Assembly (NCBI GenBank): GCA_938041455.1
Contig: CALITO010000002.1
Coordinates: 1-64,000, forward strand
Reading direction: 5' to 3'
Source of the DNA: an uncultured bacterium
Lineage (GTDB): Bacteria > Armatimonadota > JACIXR01
DNA: 64,000 nucleotides
A program made the position numbers and the translations under genes. The notes below the pieces were generated by a model that saw nothing but the letters and a program-made list of their open reading frames with translations, was not told the origin of the DNA and did not search any database. Shown in pieces: positions 16,042 through 24,464 of this stretch. Each line of letters starts with the position of its first letter. Positions within the stretch are counted from its first letter, which is position 1.

Positions 16042-18975
16042 CTATTTCCTCATAATCTGCCAGAGGTCAACGCAATCAACTGCCAGGGGTATCTTTCCCT
16101 GCCAGAATACCCTCGTCTCCACCGCTCCCCCTGGGTGCTCAAATATCAGGGCAATCCGCCTAAACTCATTTAAGGGGAGTTCCTTTGTCCAAACATCTTT
16201 GGAACTCGTGATAGGCGTCCCTCCTCCAACGCAAGTATCAAGCGTTGCAACAATGCCCTCTCCCTCCCCTAACCTCTTCAAGCGGAAAAGGGCTATATAG
16301 TGCCCCTTTTCCAAGGGCATATAGGGCCCGTAAACTATGTGAGTGTTCCCTTCCTCCCCTTCCCTCGCTACCCATACCGCTCCACCACTTGCCGAGGGGT
16401 CAGCTTCTTTCTTCCCCGACCTGTGCGCCAACTCCTCCCCCTCCAGATGACGAACAAATTTCAGGGCAAGCTTGGGAGGCAGGGGCGTGGCTATCTCCTT
16501 CGCTTCCACAATCACCAGGGGGATCTCCCGAGAGAGGAGGAGCGTCCCACTCTTGACAACTATCTTCACTTTGCCTTCCTTAAGGGTTCCCTGCGTTTCA
16601 ACTGATACAGATTGGGCTGGCGCAAGGGAGAATTTGTCAGGCTTCACTCTCACGCTTTCCAATCCCTCAACACTTATCTCAACTGGTAATTTATCCGAGG
16701 AGGTATTTTGGATAGTGAGGGAGAAGACAACTGATTGGCCGGGAATACCCACTAAAAGCGAAGGCGAGCGGATGGCGAGTTTCTCCTCCTGAGCGTATTC
16801 TTTATAGAGCATAGCGAGATGGTCGGGACGCACCGCCACATAATCCGGTCCCAACCGTTTCAATATCTCCTCAAGCATCGGAAGGTCGAAGAACCAGTTG
16901 CATATGAAGATGTGGAGGAAAGCCGGACGCTCAGGAGGGGTTATAGAGCGCACCTCTGATACAAGGTTAGCTATCTGCTCTTCCCTGGTTATATTCTCCC
17001 TCCAACCAGTAACAGCGTGGAAAACGGGGACATTTTTAGCAGTCATATATACTGCATCTGGGTAATCATTAAGCCTCCTTCCGTAGTCAGGGAACAACGC
17101 CTGCAAGTTTGGTATTCGCTCAGCATATCTACTCATCAATTGGGGACGAGTTATCCCCATAATCCAAGCCATCTCCAACCCCATCTTTTCCATATGTTTC
17201 GCAGTGATATCAAGGAACTCGTCGAAAACCCTTTCCCTATTCCTGTAGCGAACGCCATAACTATCGGGATAGCAGTAGCCGACGCCCGAGACCGCTGTGA
17301 GGAAGGCATCATTGGGCGTGGCGGTAGAGTAATAGTAATCTACAACAGCGGGAATGAGGAGATGAGCGGAGGGAGAAATTGTCCACCCAATGGGAAAGCG
17401 TCCTCTGGTTTTGTCCTGCCAGAGTTGGGGGAAATTCCCCACCGTCAGGACGGGCAGATTATCCCCATCGGAGATGATGAAAGAGATGTAGACTTTGTTC
17501 TTATCAAGTTTGGGAGCTGAAGGTGAAGGCTTTTGCTTAAACGAAGTAGAGGGAATCCCAGAGTGAACGCTTAGGTTGGAGCAATTTATTGAACCGACGA
17601 GGAACTTGGCGAATTCGGAGAAGAGGGTTACTCCTGCTCCCTCCCCCATTCCCACATCCCGTCCTGCCCAGGGATAACCCATTATAGGGATGTTGGCGGG
17701 CGTTTTGGCTAATATCCGTTCCACCAATCGCACTTCCTCATCAGGGTCAGCATAGGGCTCGGCGCCGTCTATTCGCCCTGATATCCAGAATATAAAAATC
17801 CTGTTCTGGACAAGATAATCCCTCAACCACAGATGCTCAGGATAAAGGCAGGCGAGGACAGAGTGGTTCATTTTATCCCACAGGTTATCAAAAGCCCAAC
17901 TATAGGCTGAGACATTCGTCTTCCAGCGTCCCCTGAGGTCCTCAATAAGGGGGAGTCCCAGCTCCCTCGCTATGCGGGGGGAAACGACGATTGCATCCTC
18001 TAAGCTTGCCAGCATTGTAGCGATGTTTTTGGTAGCGGGAAGGCGGGGGTCGTAGATTACAACTCCTTTCACCAATTCCCTGAATTTGGCAAGTAGTTCC
18101 TTGGGATCAGAAATCACCTCCCTCTCCTTTACCCAGCCTCTTTTAATCATCCAATCCAACCATTGCTGGTCCGTATCGAAAAAGAGGAGGTATACCCTCG
18201 GCTTTTGCCGATTCACTATCCCCTGCAGGGTGACAAGGGCGAGTTGCCAATCGCTGGATAGTTTACTTGCATCGCAGACCAGAAGTTTCTCCGCTGGAGA
18301 GGAGGAGAGAGGGAAAAGCAAAGGAAAAGGGCGAGGCTTTGGGAGGAAAGCGAGGTCGCGAGGCTCCCCAGAAGGGACAGGCTGAGGCGCTAACTTCCTC
18401 GCGAAATCATCGGGATTCCCACCCTCAACCTTATAGAGTTCTACCTTGTCTATTCGCAAGGACGCATTTCCACTCCAGGTGACCCTGCACTCAAGCTTGC
18501 CTCCCTGATAGCGGAAGGGGAGGGGAAGGATGGCATAGTGAGCGAGGAGAAGGTCCGAACTATAAATGTTCTTGCTATCGAGAATCGTGTGGGCGTAATC
18601 AACACAAGTATCAAGTGTCGCCACTATCTCATCATCCGCTTCCTCTAAAAGCTTGAGGCGATAAAAAGCAACATAATTGCCGGGCGAAAGCTCAATGTAA
18701 GGTCCAAAGACAACAGTCCGACCCGCCTCAGCATTCATAGAATTAACTTCCCAAGCTCGTCCATTGCTTGCTTCCTCATCAGCAACCGCCGTCCCCCCCG
18801 TATGAAACAAATCCGCCTCTGCTTCCCAACTTTTTACTAGTTGATAGTTCCCCTTGGGAAGGGTGAAGGAAGGAGCGAGCTCTTGAGAGAGGGATTGGGG
18901 AACGCCTTCCTGCCCAACCGTCGGGGAGATTGCCAAGATGACTATAACCAGGGTGGAAAATAACCTTCTTATCAC
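16042..18975 (-). CDS. exported GxGYxYP-family putative glycoside hydrolase
   Basis: A 977-residue exported protein, first gene of the four-gene operon. It has a signal peptide (MIRRLFSTLVIVILAISPTVG) and a GTG start behind AAGGAGGTG. The central part carries LQGIVNRQKPRVYLLFFD near 265 and the family-defining motif GVGYCYP at residues 564-570, which match the GxGYxYP proteins, a family regarded as glycoside hydrolases from gut and environmental polysaccharide loci. A module near residues 45-180 (GPYIELSPGNYVAFYRLK, VATLDTCVDY) recurs near 850-975 (GPYMPLEKGHYIALFRLK, VATLDTCVGG), so the catalytic part is bracketed by two copies of one beta domain. Activity has not been established from sequence. 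Confidence 0.87.
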   Translation of the reverse strand: MIRRLFSTLVIVILAISPTVGQEGVPQSLSQELAPSFTLPKGNYQLVKSWEAEADLFHTGGTAVADEEASNGRAWEVNSMNAEAGRTVVFGPYIELSPGNYVAFYRLKLLEEADDEIVATLDTCVDYAHTILDSKNIYSSDLLLAHYAILPLPFRYQGGKLECRVTWSGNASLRIDKVELYKVEGGNPDDFARKLAPQPVPSGEPRDLAFLPKPRPFPLLFPLSSSPAEKLLVCDASKLSSDWQLALVTLQGIVNRQKPRVYLLFFDTDQQWLDWMIKRGWVKEREVISDPKELLAKFRELVKGVVIYDPRLPATKNIATMLASLEDAIVVSPRIARELGLPLIEDLRGRWKTNVSAYSWAFDNLWDKMNHSVLACLYPEHLWLRDYLVQNRIFIFWISGRIDGAEPYADPDEEVRLVERILAKTPANIPIMGYPWAGRDVGMGEGAGVTLFSEFAKFLVGSINCSNLSVHSGIPSTSFKQKPSPSAPKLDKNKVYISFIISDGDNLPVLTVGNFPQLWQDKTRGRFPIGWTISPSAHLLIPAVVDYYYSTATPNDAFLTAVSGVGYCYPDSYGVRYRNRERVFDEFLDITAKHMEKMGLEMAWIMGITRPQLMSRYAERIPNLQALFPDYGRRLNDYPDAVYMTAKNVPVFHAVTGWRENITREEQIANLVSEVRSITPPERPAFLHIFICNWFFDLPMLEEILKRLGPDYVAVRPDHLAMLYKEYAQEEKLAIRSPSLLVGIPGQSVVFSLTIQNTSSDKLPVEISVEGLESVRVKPDKFSLAPAQSVSVETQGTLKEGKVKIVVKSGTLLLSREIPLVIVEAKEIATPLPPKLALKFVRHLEGEELAHRSGKKEADPSASGGAVWVAREGEEGNTHIVYGPYMPLEKGHYIALFRLKRLGEGEGIVATLDTCVGGGTPITSSKDVWTKELPLNEFRRIALIFEHPGGAVETRVFWQGKIPLAVDCVDLWQIMRK

Positions 18976-19042
18976 TTTTAAGCACCTCCTTCCTCTAATT
19001 TTATTTATCCTCGGATGTATGTAAAGTTACCAAACTATACTT

Positions 19043-19070
19043 TTGCCAAAAATCGTTGTTGGGGTATAAT
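19043..19070 (+). promoter_or_regulatory. promoter of the phasin-like/ABC1 kinase pair
   Basis: TTGCCA (19043-19048) and TATAAT (19065-19070) with a 16-bp spacer; the GGAGG ribosome site at 19083-19087 follows in a short leader. Confidence 0.65.
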
Positions 19071-19096
19071 TTTTATTAGTAAGGAGGAGAATGTTT

Positions 19097-19381
19097 ATGA
19101 GAGCGAAAGAGAATATCTTGGACTTGGGCTTCGGGCTAATCGCCCATCTTGCGGAGAGATGTAAAGAGTTACGGGAGAAAGGGAAGGAACTACGGAGCAA
19201 ATTGGCGGAAAAGATGGAGGAGAGAAAGGCTCTTGGACGAGAAATTAGGGAGAAATTAGAACAGGAAATGGCAGAGAAGAAGCAGAAGTTGTTCAACCTA
19301 CTCGGCTTGGTGAGTCGGAGGGACATAGAGGAGCTCAAGGCGAAATTAGCGGAGATAGAGCGTAAACTGAGCGGAGAATAG
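19097..19381 (+). CDS. phasin-like coiled-coil protein
   Basis: A 94-residue, strongly charged helical protein. After a short N-terminal segment (ILDLGFGLIAHLAERCKEL), nearly the whole chain is Lys/Glu-rich coiled coil, ending with LLGLVSRRDIEELKAKLAEIE. This ending, a 'GLxxRxDIEEL' hinge followed by a coiled coil, is typical of phasin-like or PhaF-like small proteins that lie beside UbiB-type kinases. The ATG at 19097 is 9 bases from GGAGG and is preferred to the ATG at 19091, only 3 bases away. The ABC1 kinase gene starts 2 bases after the stop, so the two are cotranscribed and probably work together at the membrane. Confidence 0.75.
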   Translation: MRAKENILDLGFGLIAHLAERCKELREKGKELRSKLAEKMEERKALGREIREKLEQEMAEKKQKLFNLLGLVSRRDIEELKAKLAEIERKLSGE

Positions 19382-19383
19382 AA

Positions 19384-21048
19384 GTGTATCTTCCCCGTCC
19401 CCTTCGCCGTTTGAGGAACCTGGGGAGGATAGCGAAGATAGGGGAGGTAGCGGTAAGGCACGGCTTCGGTTACCTCGCTGAGCGCATAGGGGGTAAGCGC
19501 TTCCGCAAGCAAGGTGTAAAAGAAGGGGTGAGATTCGCCAGCGAAGGGGCGCGCCTTCGGATGTTTCTGGAGGAACTCGGCACAACTTTCATCAAGCTGG
19601 GTCAGCTTGCCTCAACTAGGATTGACATCTTTCCCCCAGGAATCGTAGAGGAACTTAAAAAATTACAGGATGCGGTTCCTCCCGCCCCATTCCCCCAGAT
19701 TAAGGCATTGGTGGAGAGCGAGTTAGGCAAGCCTTTAAGAGAAGCATTCGCCCAGTTCGAGGAGGAACCCATCGCCTCTGCTTCCATAGCTCAGGTGCAC
19801 TTGGCGAAAACCCCCAGTGGCCAAGAGGTTGTGGTCAAGGTTCAGCGCCCGGGGGTGGAAAAGAAAGTCATAGAGGACCTGGAGTTACTCCTCGACATCA
19901 CAGAACTTGCTGAGAAGCGCCTTTCTACTGCCAGACTTTACCGCGTCCACGAGATAGCGAAGGAACTATCGAGCGCTATGAGGGACGAACTAAACTTTAT
20001 GATAGAGGCAGAAAACGCTGATAGGCTCCGCAGAGTCCTCTCCAATGAGCCAAATGTCTATATCCCCAAGATATATTGGGAGCTATCTACACCTTATGTC
20101 CTCACTATGGAACGAATAGAGGGAACGAAGATAACAGATTACATCCACACTTCCCAGGACAATTCCCTGCGCAAGAAGACAGCACAACAACTTGCCGAGC
20201 TTTTCTTCAAGCAGATAGCTATCTACGGGGTCTTCCACGCCGACCCCCATCCCGGCAATATTTTCGTCCTTCCCGATGGAAGGTTCGCCTTTATGGATTT
20301 CGGATTAGTCGGTACCCTCAACAGGACATTAAAGAATAACCTACTCCGCCTCTCCCAGGCGCTCGTTGAACAGGATGTTGATGCGATTGCCGAGCTATTT
20401 TACATTATAGGAATAGTTCCCGAGGATGTTGAAACACCTATGCTCTCCGCAGATATAGAGGAACTGTTCGCCCGTTATTCCCATATACCCCCTCGCAAGG
20501 TAAAGATAAGCGACCTCTATTACTCGGTGAGCGATATAGCCAGGAAGTATAGAATAAGGTTGCCGAGGAGCTTCTCCCTTTTGGGGAAATGTATGGCGGA
20601 GCTGGAAGGGCTATGTATAGAACTCGATCCCGAGTTTGACCCCCGCAAGGTTTTGGAACCCCTCGCCCACCGCTTCTTAGCCGAACAATTCAAGCCGAGC
20701 AATGTTTGGAAAGAGACAACCCGCCTCTTGCGGGAAAATGCCAGCCTTTTGCTGGAACTACCCAGACAACTCAGCCAGGTCCTTAACAGAGCAGAGAGAG
20801 GAGCACTCAAGGTCAGATTTGAATACGACCGCATAGACCGCCCCCTTAGCCGGCTAAACATAATAGCCAATAGATTGTCCTTCTCCATAATCGTGGCCGC
20901 GATCCTCGTTGCTTCTTCTCTCGTTATGCAGACTAATATCCAACCTTTCCTCTGGGGTTATCCTCTACTCGGAATCGTTGGCTATATTCTGGCGGGTATG
21001 ATGGGTTTTTGGCTACTCATCTCGATAATTCGTTCAGGAAGATTATAA
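19384..21048 (+). CDS. ABC1/UbiB-family atypical kinase
   Basis: A 554-residue membrane-anchored protein of the ABC1/ADCK/UbiB family, which supports isoprenoid quinone or lipid metabolism through an atypical ATPase/kinase fold. The invariant KxGQ helix appears as FIKLGQLASTR near residue 70. Next come the Ala-rich loop ASASIAQVHLA, the lysine strand VVVKVQRPG near 150, the catalytic loop HADPHPGNIF near 284-293 and the metal-binding MDFG near 303-306. Two transmembrane segments close the protein (FSIIVAAILVASSLV and YPLLGIVGYILAGMMGFWLL). The start is GTG. Length and domain order are normal for bacterial members. No quinone biosynthesis genes are nearby. Confidence 0.92.
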   Translation: MYLPRPLRRLRNLGRIAKIGEVAVRHGFGYLAERIGGKRFRKQGVKEGVRFASEGARLRMFLEELGTTFIKLGQLASTRIDIFPPGIVEELKKLQDAVPPAPFPQIKALVESELGKPLREAFAQFEEEPIASASIAQVHLAKTPSGQEVVVKVQRPGVEKKVIEDLELLLDITELAEKRLSTARLYRVHEIAKELSSAMRDELNFMIEAENADRLRRVLSNEPNVYIPKIYWELSTPYVLTMERIEGTKITDYIHTSQDNSLRKKTAQQLAELFFKQIAIYGVFHADPHPGNIFVLPDGRFAFMDFGLVGTLNRTLKNNLLRLSQALVEQDVDAIAELFYIIGIVPEDVETPMLSADIEELFARYSHIPPRKVKISDLYYSVSDIARKYRIRLPRSFSLLGKCMAELEGLCIELDPEFDPRKVLEPLAHRFLAEQFKPSNVWKETTRLLRENASLLLELPRQLSQVLNRAERGALKVRFEYDRIDRPLSRLNIIANRLSFSIIVAAILVASSLVMQTNIQPFLWGYPLLGIVGYILAGMMGFWLLISIIRSGRL

Positions 21049-21091
21049 TCCCTTTCCTTACTAATATATCATAAAAGAAGGGAGAGCCATA

Positions 21092-22381
21092 ATGAAAAAC
21101 CTAGATTACCTGAAAACACTTTTGAAACAGGAGATTATCCAGAGAAGAGAAGAAGGATGCGATGTAGATAGTTTTGAAGAGAAACTGGAAAAACTGAAGG
21201 GGGATGAGGAAAACCTGTGGAAATTCTACAAAGAGCTTTCCCTTCTCACACCTATGCCAGGTTTCCCTTATGAGGAGCCCTCTCTTTGGGAGGAGTTAAG
21301 GGAGCAGATATCCCTTCCGGGTGTGCTTCCCCTTCCACCTGAAGAAGTTCTTCAAGACAAAATCCTTGGCGCCTGGCTGGGGAGATGCGCCGGTTGTATG
21401 TTGGGAAAGCCCGTTGAGGGCTGGAGCCGGGGAAAAATAGAGGAAAACCTCCGAAGAATTGGGGAGTATCCGCTTTCCTATTATTTCCCCCTTGAATTCT
21501 TCCCTCAACCGAACCCTTATATAAAGAGCCTCGTTAGAGAGAATATTAAAAAGGGAGAGAGGGATGACGATACCGATTACACTATCTTCAACCTCCACCT
21601 CTTGGAGGTTTACGGCAGGGACTTAACAACTCAGGACATAGGTAGGGAGTTATTAGAACATTTCCCTTATTACCTCGTCTATACTGCGGAGAGAGAAGCC
21701 TACCGAAACCTTGTTATAGGCTTAGAACCTCCGGAAACATCCCTTTTCTTGAATCCTTTCCGTGAATGGATAGGAGCGCAGATAAGGGCCGATGCTTGGG
21801 GTTATGTCTCCGCCGGGCAGCCCGCTTTAGCCTGTGAGCTCGCTCACAGGGATGCTATTCTATCACACAGGAAAAACGGTATATATGGAGCCATTTTCTT
21901 CGCAGGGCTCATATCTTGCGTTCTCGCCGGGAAGGGTTTGAGAGAGGGAATGGAAATAGCTTTGTCTATGGTCCCCTCGCGCTCTCGCTTCGCCGAGGCG
22001 ATGAGGTTCGCCCTCGATCTAAAAGAAAAGGAGAGGGATTGGGAAACCGCTATTGATAGGGCATTAGAGAGATACAGCTTCTATCATCCTGTCCACACCA
22101 TAAACAACGCTGTGATAGTGCTTTTAGGTCTCCTTTACGGTGAGAACGATTTTGGAAGGACGATATGCCTTAGCGTGATGGGGGGATTGGACACCGATTG
22201 TAACGGTGCGACAGCAGGTTCTGTAATAGGAGGGATTTTGGGAGCCTCCAATATCCCCAAGGAATGGACCGAACCCCTAAATGATACCCTGGATAGCGCA
22301 CTCGTTGGCTTCGGAGAGAACAAGATTAGCGATTTGGCAAACCGCACCTTCAAAATTACCCTCTCTTTTTATCCCCCCTAA
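21092..22381 (+). CDS. ADP-ribosylglycohydrolase-family protein
   Basis: A 429-residue protein of the ADP-ribosyl-[dinitrogen reductase] hydrolase (DraG/ARH) family. The domain starts near residue 88 with KILGAWLGRCAGCMLGKPVEG. GERDDDTDYTIFN near 150 holds the first metal-binding acidic cluster, and GGLDTDCNGATAGSVIGGILG near 365-385 the second, so both Mg-binding motifs are intact. The 87-residue N-terminal extension is mostly charged helix and is longer than in the smallest family members. The family removes ADP-ribose from proteins or small molecules, but many environmental members are linked to nucleoside or sugar loci. GGGAGAG precedes the ATG. No ADP-ribosyltransferase was seen nearby. 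Confidence 0.88.
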   Translation: MKNLDYLKTLLKQEIIQRREEGCDVDSFEEKLEKLKGDEENLWKFYKELSLLTPMPGFPYEEPSLWEELREQISLPGVLPLPPEEVLQDKILGAWLGRCAGCMLGKPVEGWSRGKIEENLRRIGEYPLSYYFPLEFFPQPNPYIKSLVRENIKKGERDDDTDYTIFNLHLLEVYGRDLTTQDIGRELLEHFPYYLVYTAEREAYRNLVIGLEPPETSLFLNPFREWIGAQIRADAWGYVSAGQPALACELAHRDAILSHRKNGIYGAIFFAGLISCVLAGKGLREGMEIALSMVPSRSRFAEAMRFALDLKEKERDWETAIDRALERYSFYHPVHTINNAVIVLLGLLYGENDFGRTICLSVMGGLDTDCNGATAGSVIGGILGASNIPKEWTEPLNDTLDSALVGFGENKISDLANRTFKITLSFYPP

Positions 22382-22384
22382 AGT

Positions 22385-22390
22385 TATAAT
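22385..22390 (+). promoter_or_regulatory. -10 box for a probable leaderless gene
   Basis: TATAAT ends 9 bases before the ATG at 22400, and no Shine-Dalgarno sequence lies between. No good -35 hexamer is visible. The geometry would put the transcript start at or next to the start codon. Confidence 0.4.
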
Positions 22391-22399
22391 TAAAATCGT

Positions 22400-23467
22400 A
22401 TGAGAAGCCGGAGGAAATATATCTATAAGGTGATGCCTTTGTTCATTCTTTCCTCCTTTTCCTGTCCTGTTCCCTCCGCTTGGCAACTCTTCCCCAAAGG
22501 TAGCGAGTTCTATAACTACTCCGTATGCTCCATTGAGGAGGGAGATGTCCATCACTTCTGGTGGTGCCAGAATGCAAATCCCCTTCAAGTCGTTGACCAC
22601 ATCTATTACCGTAAGTTCCTCCTCTCCAAGAAACGGTGGACTCCTCCCTTACCCGTGCTCTTTCCAAGCGAGGAAGGTTGGGATAGCCTCCATGTATGTG
22701 ACCCAGCAGTTGTAAAGGGAGAGTTCAAATATGATGGAAAAGTCTATAACTATGCTCTCTTTTATTTAGGCACCTATTACCCTGAAGGAGTGGAGTGTAA
22801 GCATAACCAACTGGGCGTTGCCTTCTCAGAAACTCCTGAAGGTCCCTGGGTAAAATTCAAGGGCAACCCAATAGTTGAGGGGAGTAAGCACACCTGGGGA
22901 GTGGGACAGCCCTCTGTTATAAGTTTAAATAAGAAGGGGAAGGTTCTCCTCTTCTACACCAAGCAGGAAGATGATTTCTCCACTCATACCTATATGAGAG
23001 AACTGGACTTCTCCTTTATGGATAATCCACGCTTCGGAGAAGCAAAGCTCGTGCCCACAGAGGGTTTAAGGGAACGCGAAGAGGGGATGGCGGTCATTCT
23101 AAGCGATGCCGATTTCGCCTATGATCCTAAAAGGGACATATTCTTCCTCGCTCGTCCTCAGCATCCCTATCCCCTTCATCCAAGCGGCGAAAGGGCGATT
23201 GTTTCTGGTTACATACAGATCGCCTACATAGAAGGTGAATCTCTTCGCTCGGGAAAGGGCGGATGGAAGATAATCGGAGAAATCGGCCCCGAGGATAGCG
23301 GTTTCCCTCTAAATCATAGCCCAGCTATTGCCCGCAATTGGTATGGTTGGGTAGATAATCCTCACAAGTTGAGGATAAACTTCTCTACCGCTAAACTGGG
23401 GAAGGATAGCCTCTGGTCATATACCCTCTATGGGATAATAATTGATATTCCTCCTCTTAATTTGTGA
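22400..23467 (+). CDS. exported five-bladed propeller, GH43/GH32-like
   Basis: A 355-residue protein with an N-terminal signal (RRKYIYKVMPLFILSSFSC). The repeated blade pattern includes WDSLHVCDPAVVKGEF, NYALFYLGTY, LGVAFSETPEGPWVKFKGNP, WGVGQPSVISLNKKGKVLLF and FSFMDNPRFGEAKLVPTEG. These are the 'D-P', 'SxxGPW' and 'GxxxPSV' phrases of the beta-fructosidase/arabinanase fold (GH43, GH32, GH62 or GH130 like). The family within the fold is not decided and catalytic acids cannot be named with confidence. It follows the ADP-ribosylglycohydrolase by 18 bases but has its own -10 box and no Shine-Dalgarno site, so it may also be made from a leaderless mRNA. Confidence 0.75.
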   Translation: MRSRRKYIYKVMPLFILSSFSCPVPSAWQLFPKGSEFYNYSVCSIEEGDVHHFWWCQNANPLQVVDHIYYRKFLLSKKRWTPPLPVLFPSEEGWDSLHVCDPAVVKGEFKYDGKVYNYALFYLGTYYPEGVECKHNQLGVAFSETPEGPWVKFKGNPIVEGSKHTWGVGQPSVISLNKKGKVLLFYTKQEDDFSTHTYMRELDFSFMDNPRFGEAKLVPTEGLREREEGMAVILSDADFAYDPKRDIFFLARPQHPYPLHPSGERAIVSGYIQIAYIEGESLRSGKGGWKIIGEIGPEDSGFPLNHSPAIARNWYGWVDNPHKLRINFSTAKLGKDSLWSYTLYGIIIDIPPLNL

Positions 23468-23481
23468 ACTACCGCTTTTGT

Positions 23482-23509
23482 TTGACCACTTCTTAGAGAA
23501 ACTTATAAT
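23482..23509 (+). promoter_or_regulatory. promoter of the ABC permease gene (leaderless)
   Basis: TTGACC (23482-23487) and TATAAT (23504-23509) are 16 bp apart. The ATG at 23518 lies 8 bases after the -10 box, right where transcription should begin, and there is no Shine-Dalgarno sequence. Confidence 0.65.
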
Positions 23510-23517
23510 TGATGGAA

Positions 23518-24456
23518 ATGGGAAAAGCGATATGGGAAAGATATAAAGTTGCTCTTGGGCTTATTATTCTCCTCGTCCTTTCCGCTATTGTCTCTCCCGA
23601 TTTCGTCCGCCCCACCAACATCCAGAATGTTGTTCAGCGAATCTCCATCATAGGGATACTTGCGATAGGGATGACATTCGTCATACTAAGCGGTGGGATA
23701 GACCTATCGGTTGGCTCGCTTCTTGCCGCTTCCGCTTGCCTCACCGCAGGCGCAATAAAGTATTACCATTTACCGGTGGGAATAGCAATAATGATAGGGC
23801 TTTTAGGAGGTGCTTTCTTCGGCTTTCTCAATGGCATCTTCATCACTAAGGGGAAGATGCAACCCTTCGTCATAACTCTGGCACTTATGACTTCCGCACG
23901 GGGCTTCGCCTTCCTCTACACTAATGGACAGCCCATCACCCTTGAACCGACAGATGTTCCTCTTATAATTAACTTGGGACTGGGAAAAATCGCTAATGTC
24001 ATTCCCGTCCAAACCCTAATTTTTGCAGTGGTTGCCCTTCTCGCTTTTCTTATGCTACGATTCACCACTTTCGGACGCTATGTCTATGGGCTGGGAGGAA
24101 ACGAAGAGGCGGTCCGTCTCTCGGGCGTGAATGTGGAAAGGATCAAAACGCTCATATATACCGTCTCGGGCTTACTTGCAGGTTTGGGAGGGATACTGAT
24201 GGTGGGTTTCCAAAATGGGCTTGCCAACGCTAACTTCGGGCTTGGCTACGAGCTTTCTGCAATAGCTTGCGTCGTCATAGGGGGAACAAGCCTCGCTGGT
24301 GGTGTAGGAGGAGTTGGCAATACTGTCATAGGGACATTGATAATAGGCATCCTTGATAATATACTTAATTTGAAAGGTGTAGGAACCTATATTCAGGAAA
24401 TGGTTAGAGGGGCAATAATAATATTCGCCGTCTATATATCAAAAAGAAGGGAGTGA
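23518..24456 (+). CDS. ribose-type sugar ABC transporter permease
   Basis: A 312-residue inner-membrane permease of the RbsC/XylH/AraH type (carbohydrate uptake transporter-2 family), with about ten hydrophobic segments. Signature stretches are IVSPDFVRPTNIQNV, GMTFVILSGGIDLSVGS near residue 55, the conserved periplasm/cytoplasm loop YVYGLGGNEEAVRLSGV near 190, and AIACVVIGGTSLAGGVG near 245, all as in RbsC. The start could be ATG 23512 or ATG 23518; I prefer 23518 from the promoter geometry. The binding protein follows 8 bases later. The ATPase subunit (RbsA-like) is not in the window, so the transporter must borrow one encoded elsewhere. Confidence 0.9.
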   Translation: MGKAIWERYKVALGLIILLVLSAIVSPDFVRPTNIQNVVQRISIIGILAIGMTFVILSGGIDLSVGSLLAASACLTAGAIKYYHLPVGIAIMIGLLGGAFFGFLNGIFITKGKMQPFVITLALMTSARGFAFLYTNGQPITLEPTDVPLIINLGLGKIANVIPVQTLIFAVVALLAFLMLRFTTFGRYVYGLGGNEEAVRLSGVNVERIKTLIYTVSGLLAGLGGILMVGFQNGLANANFGLGYELSAIACVVIGGTSLAGGVGGVGNTVIGTLIIGILDNILNLKGVGTYIQEMVRGAIIIFAVYISKRRE

Positions 24457-24464
24457 GTTAGCAT

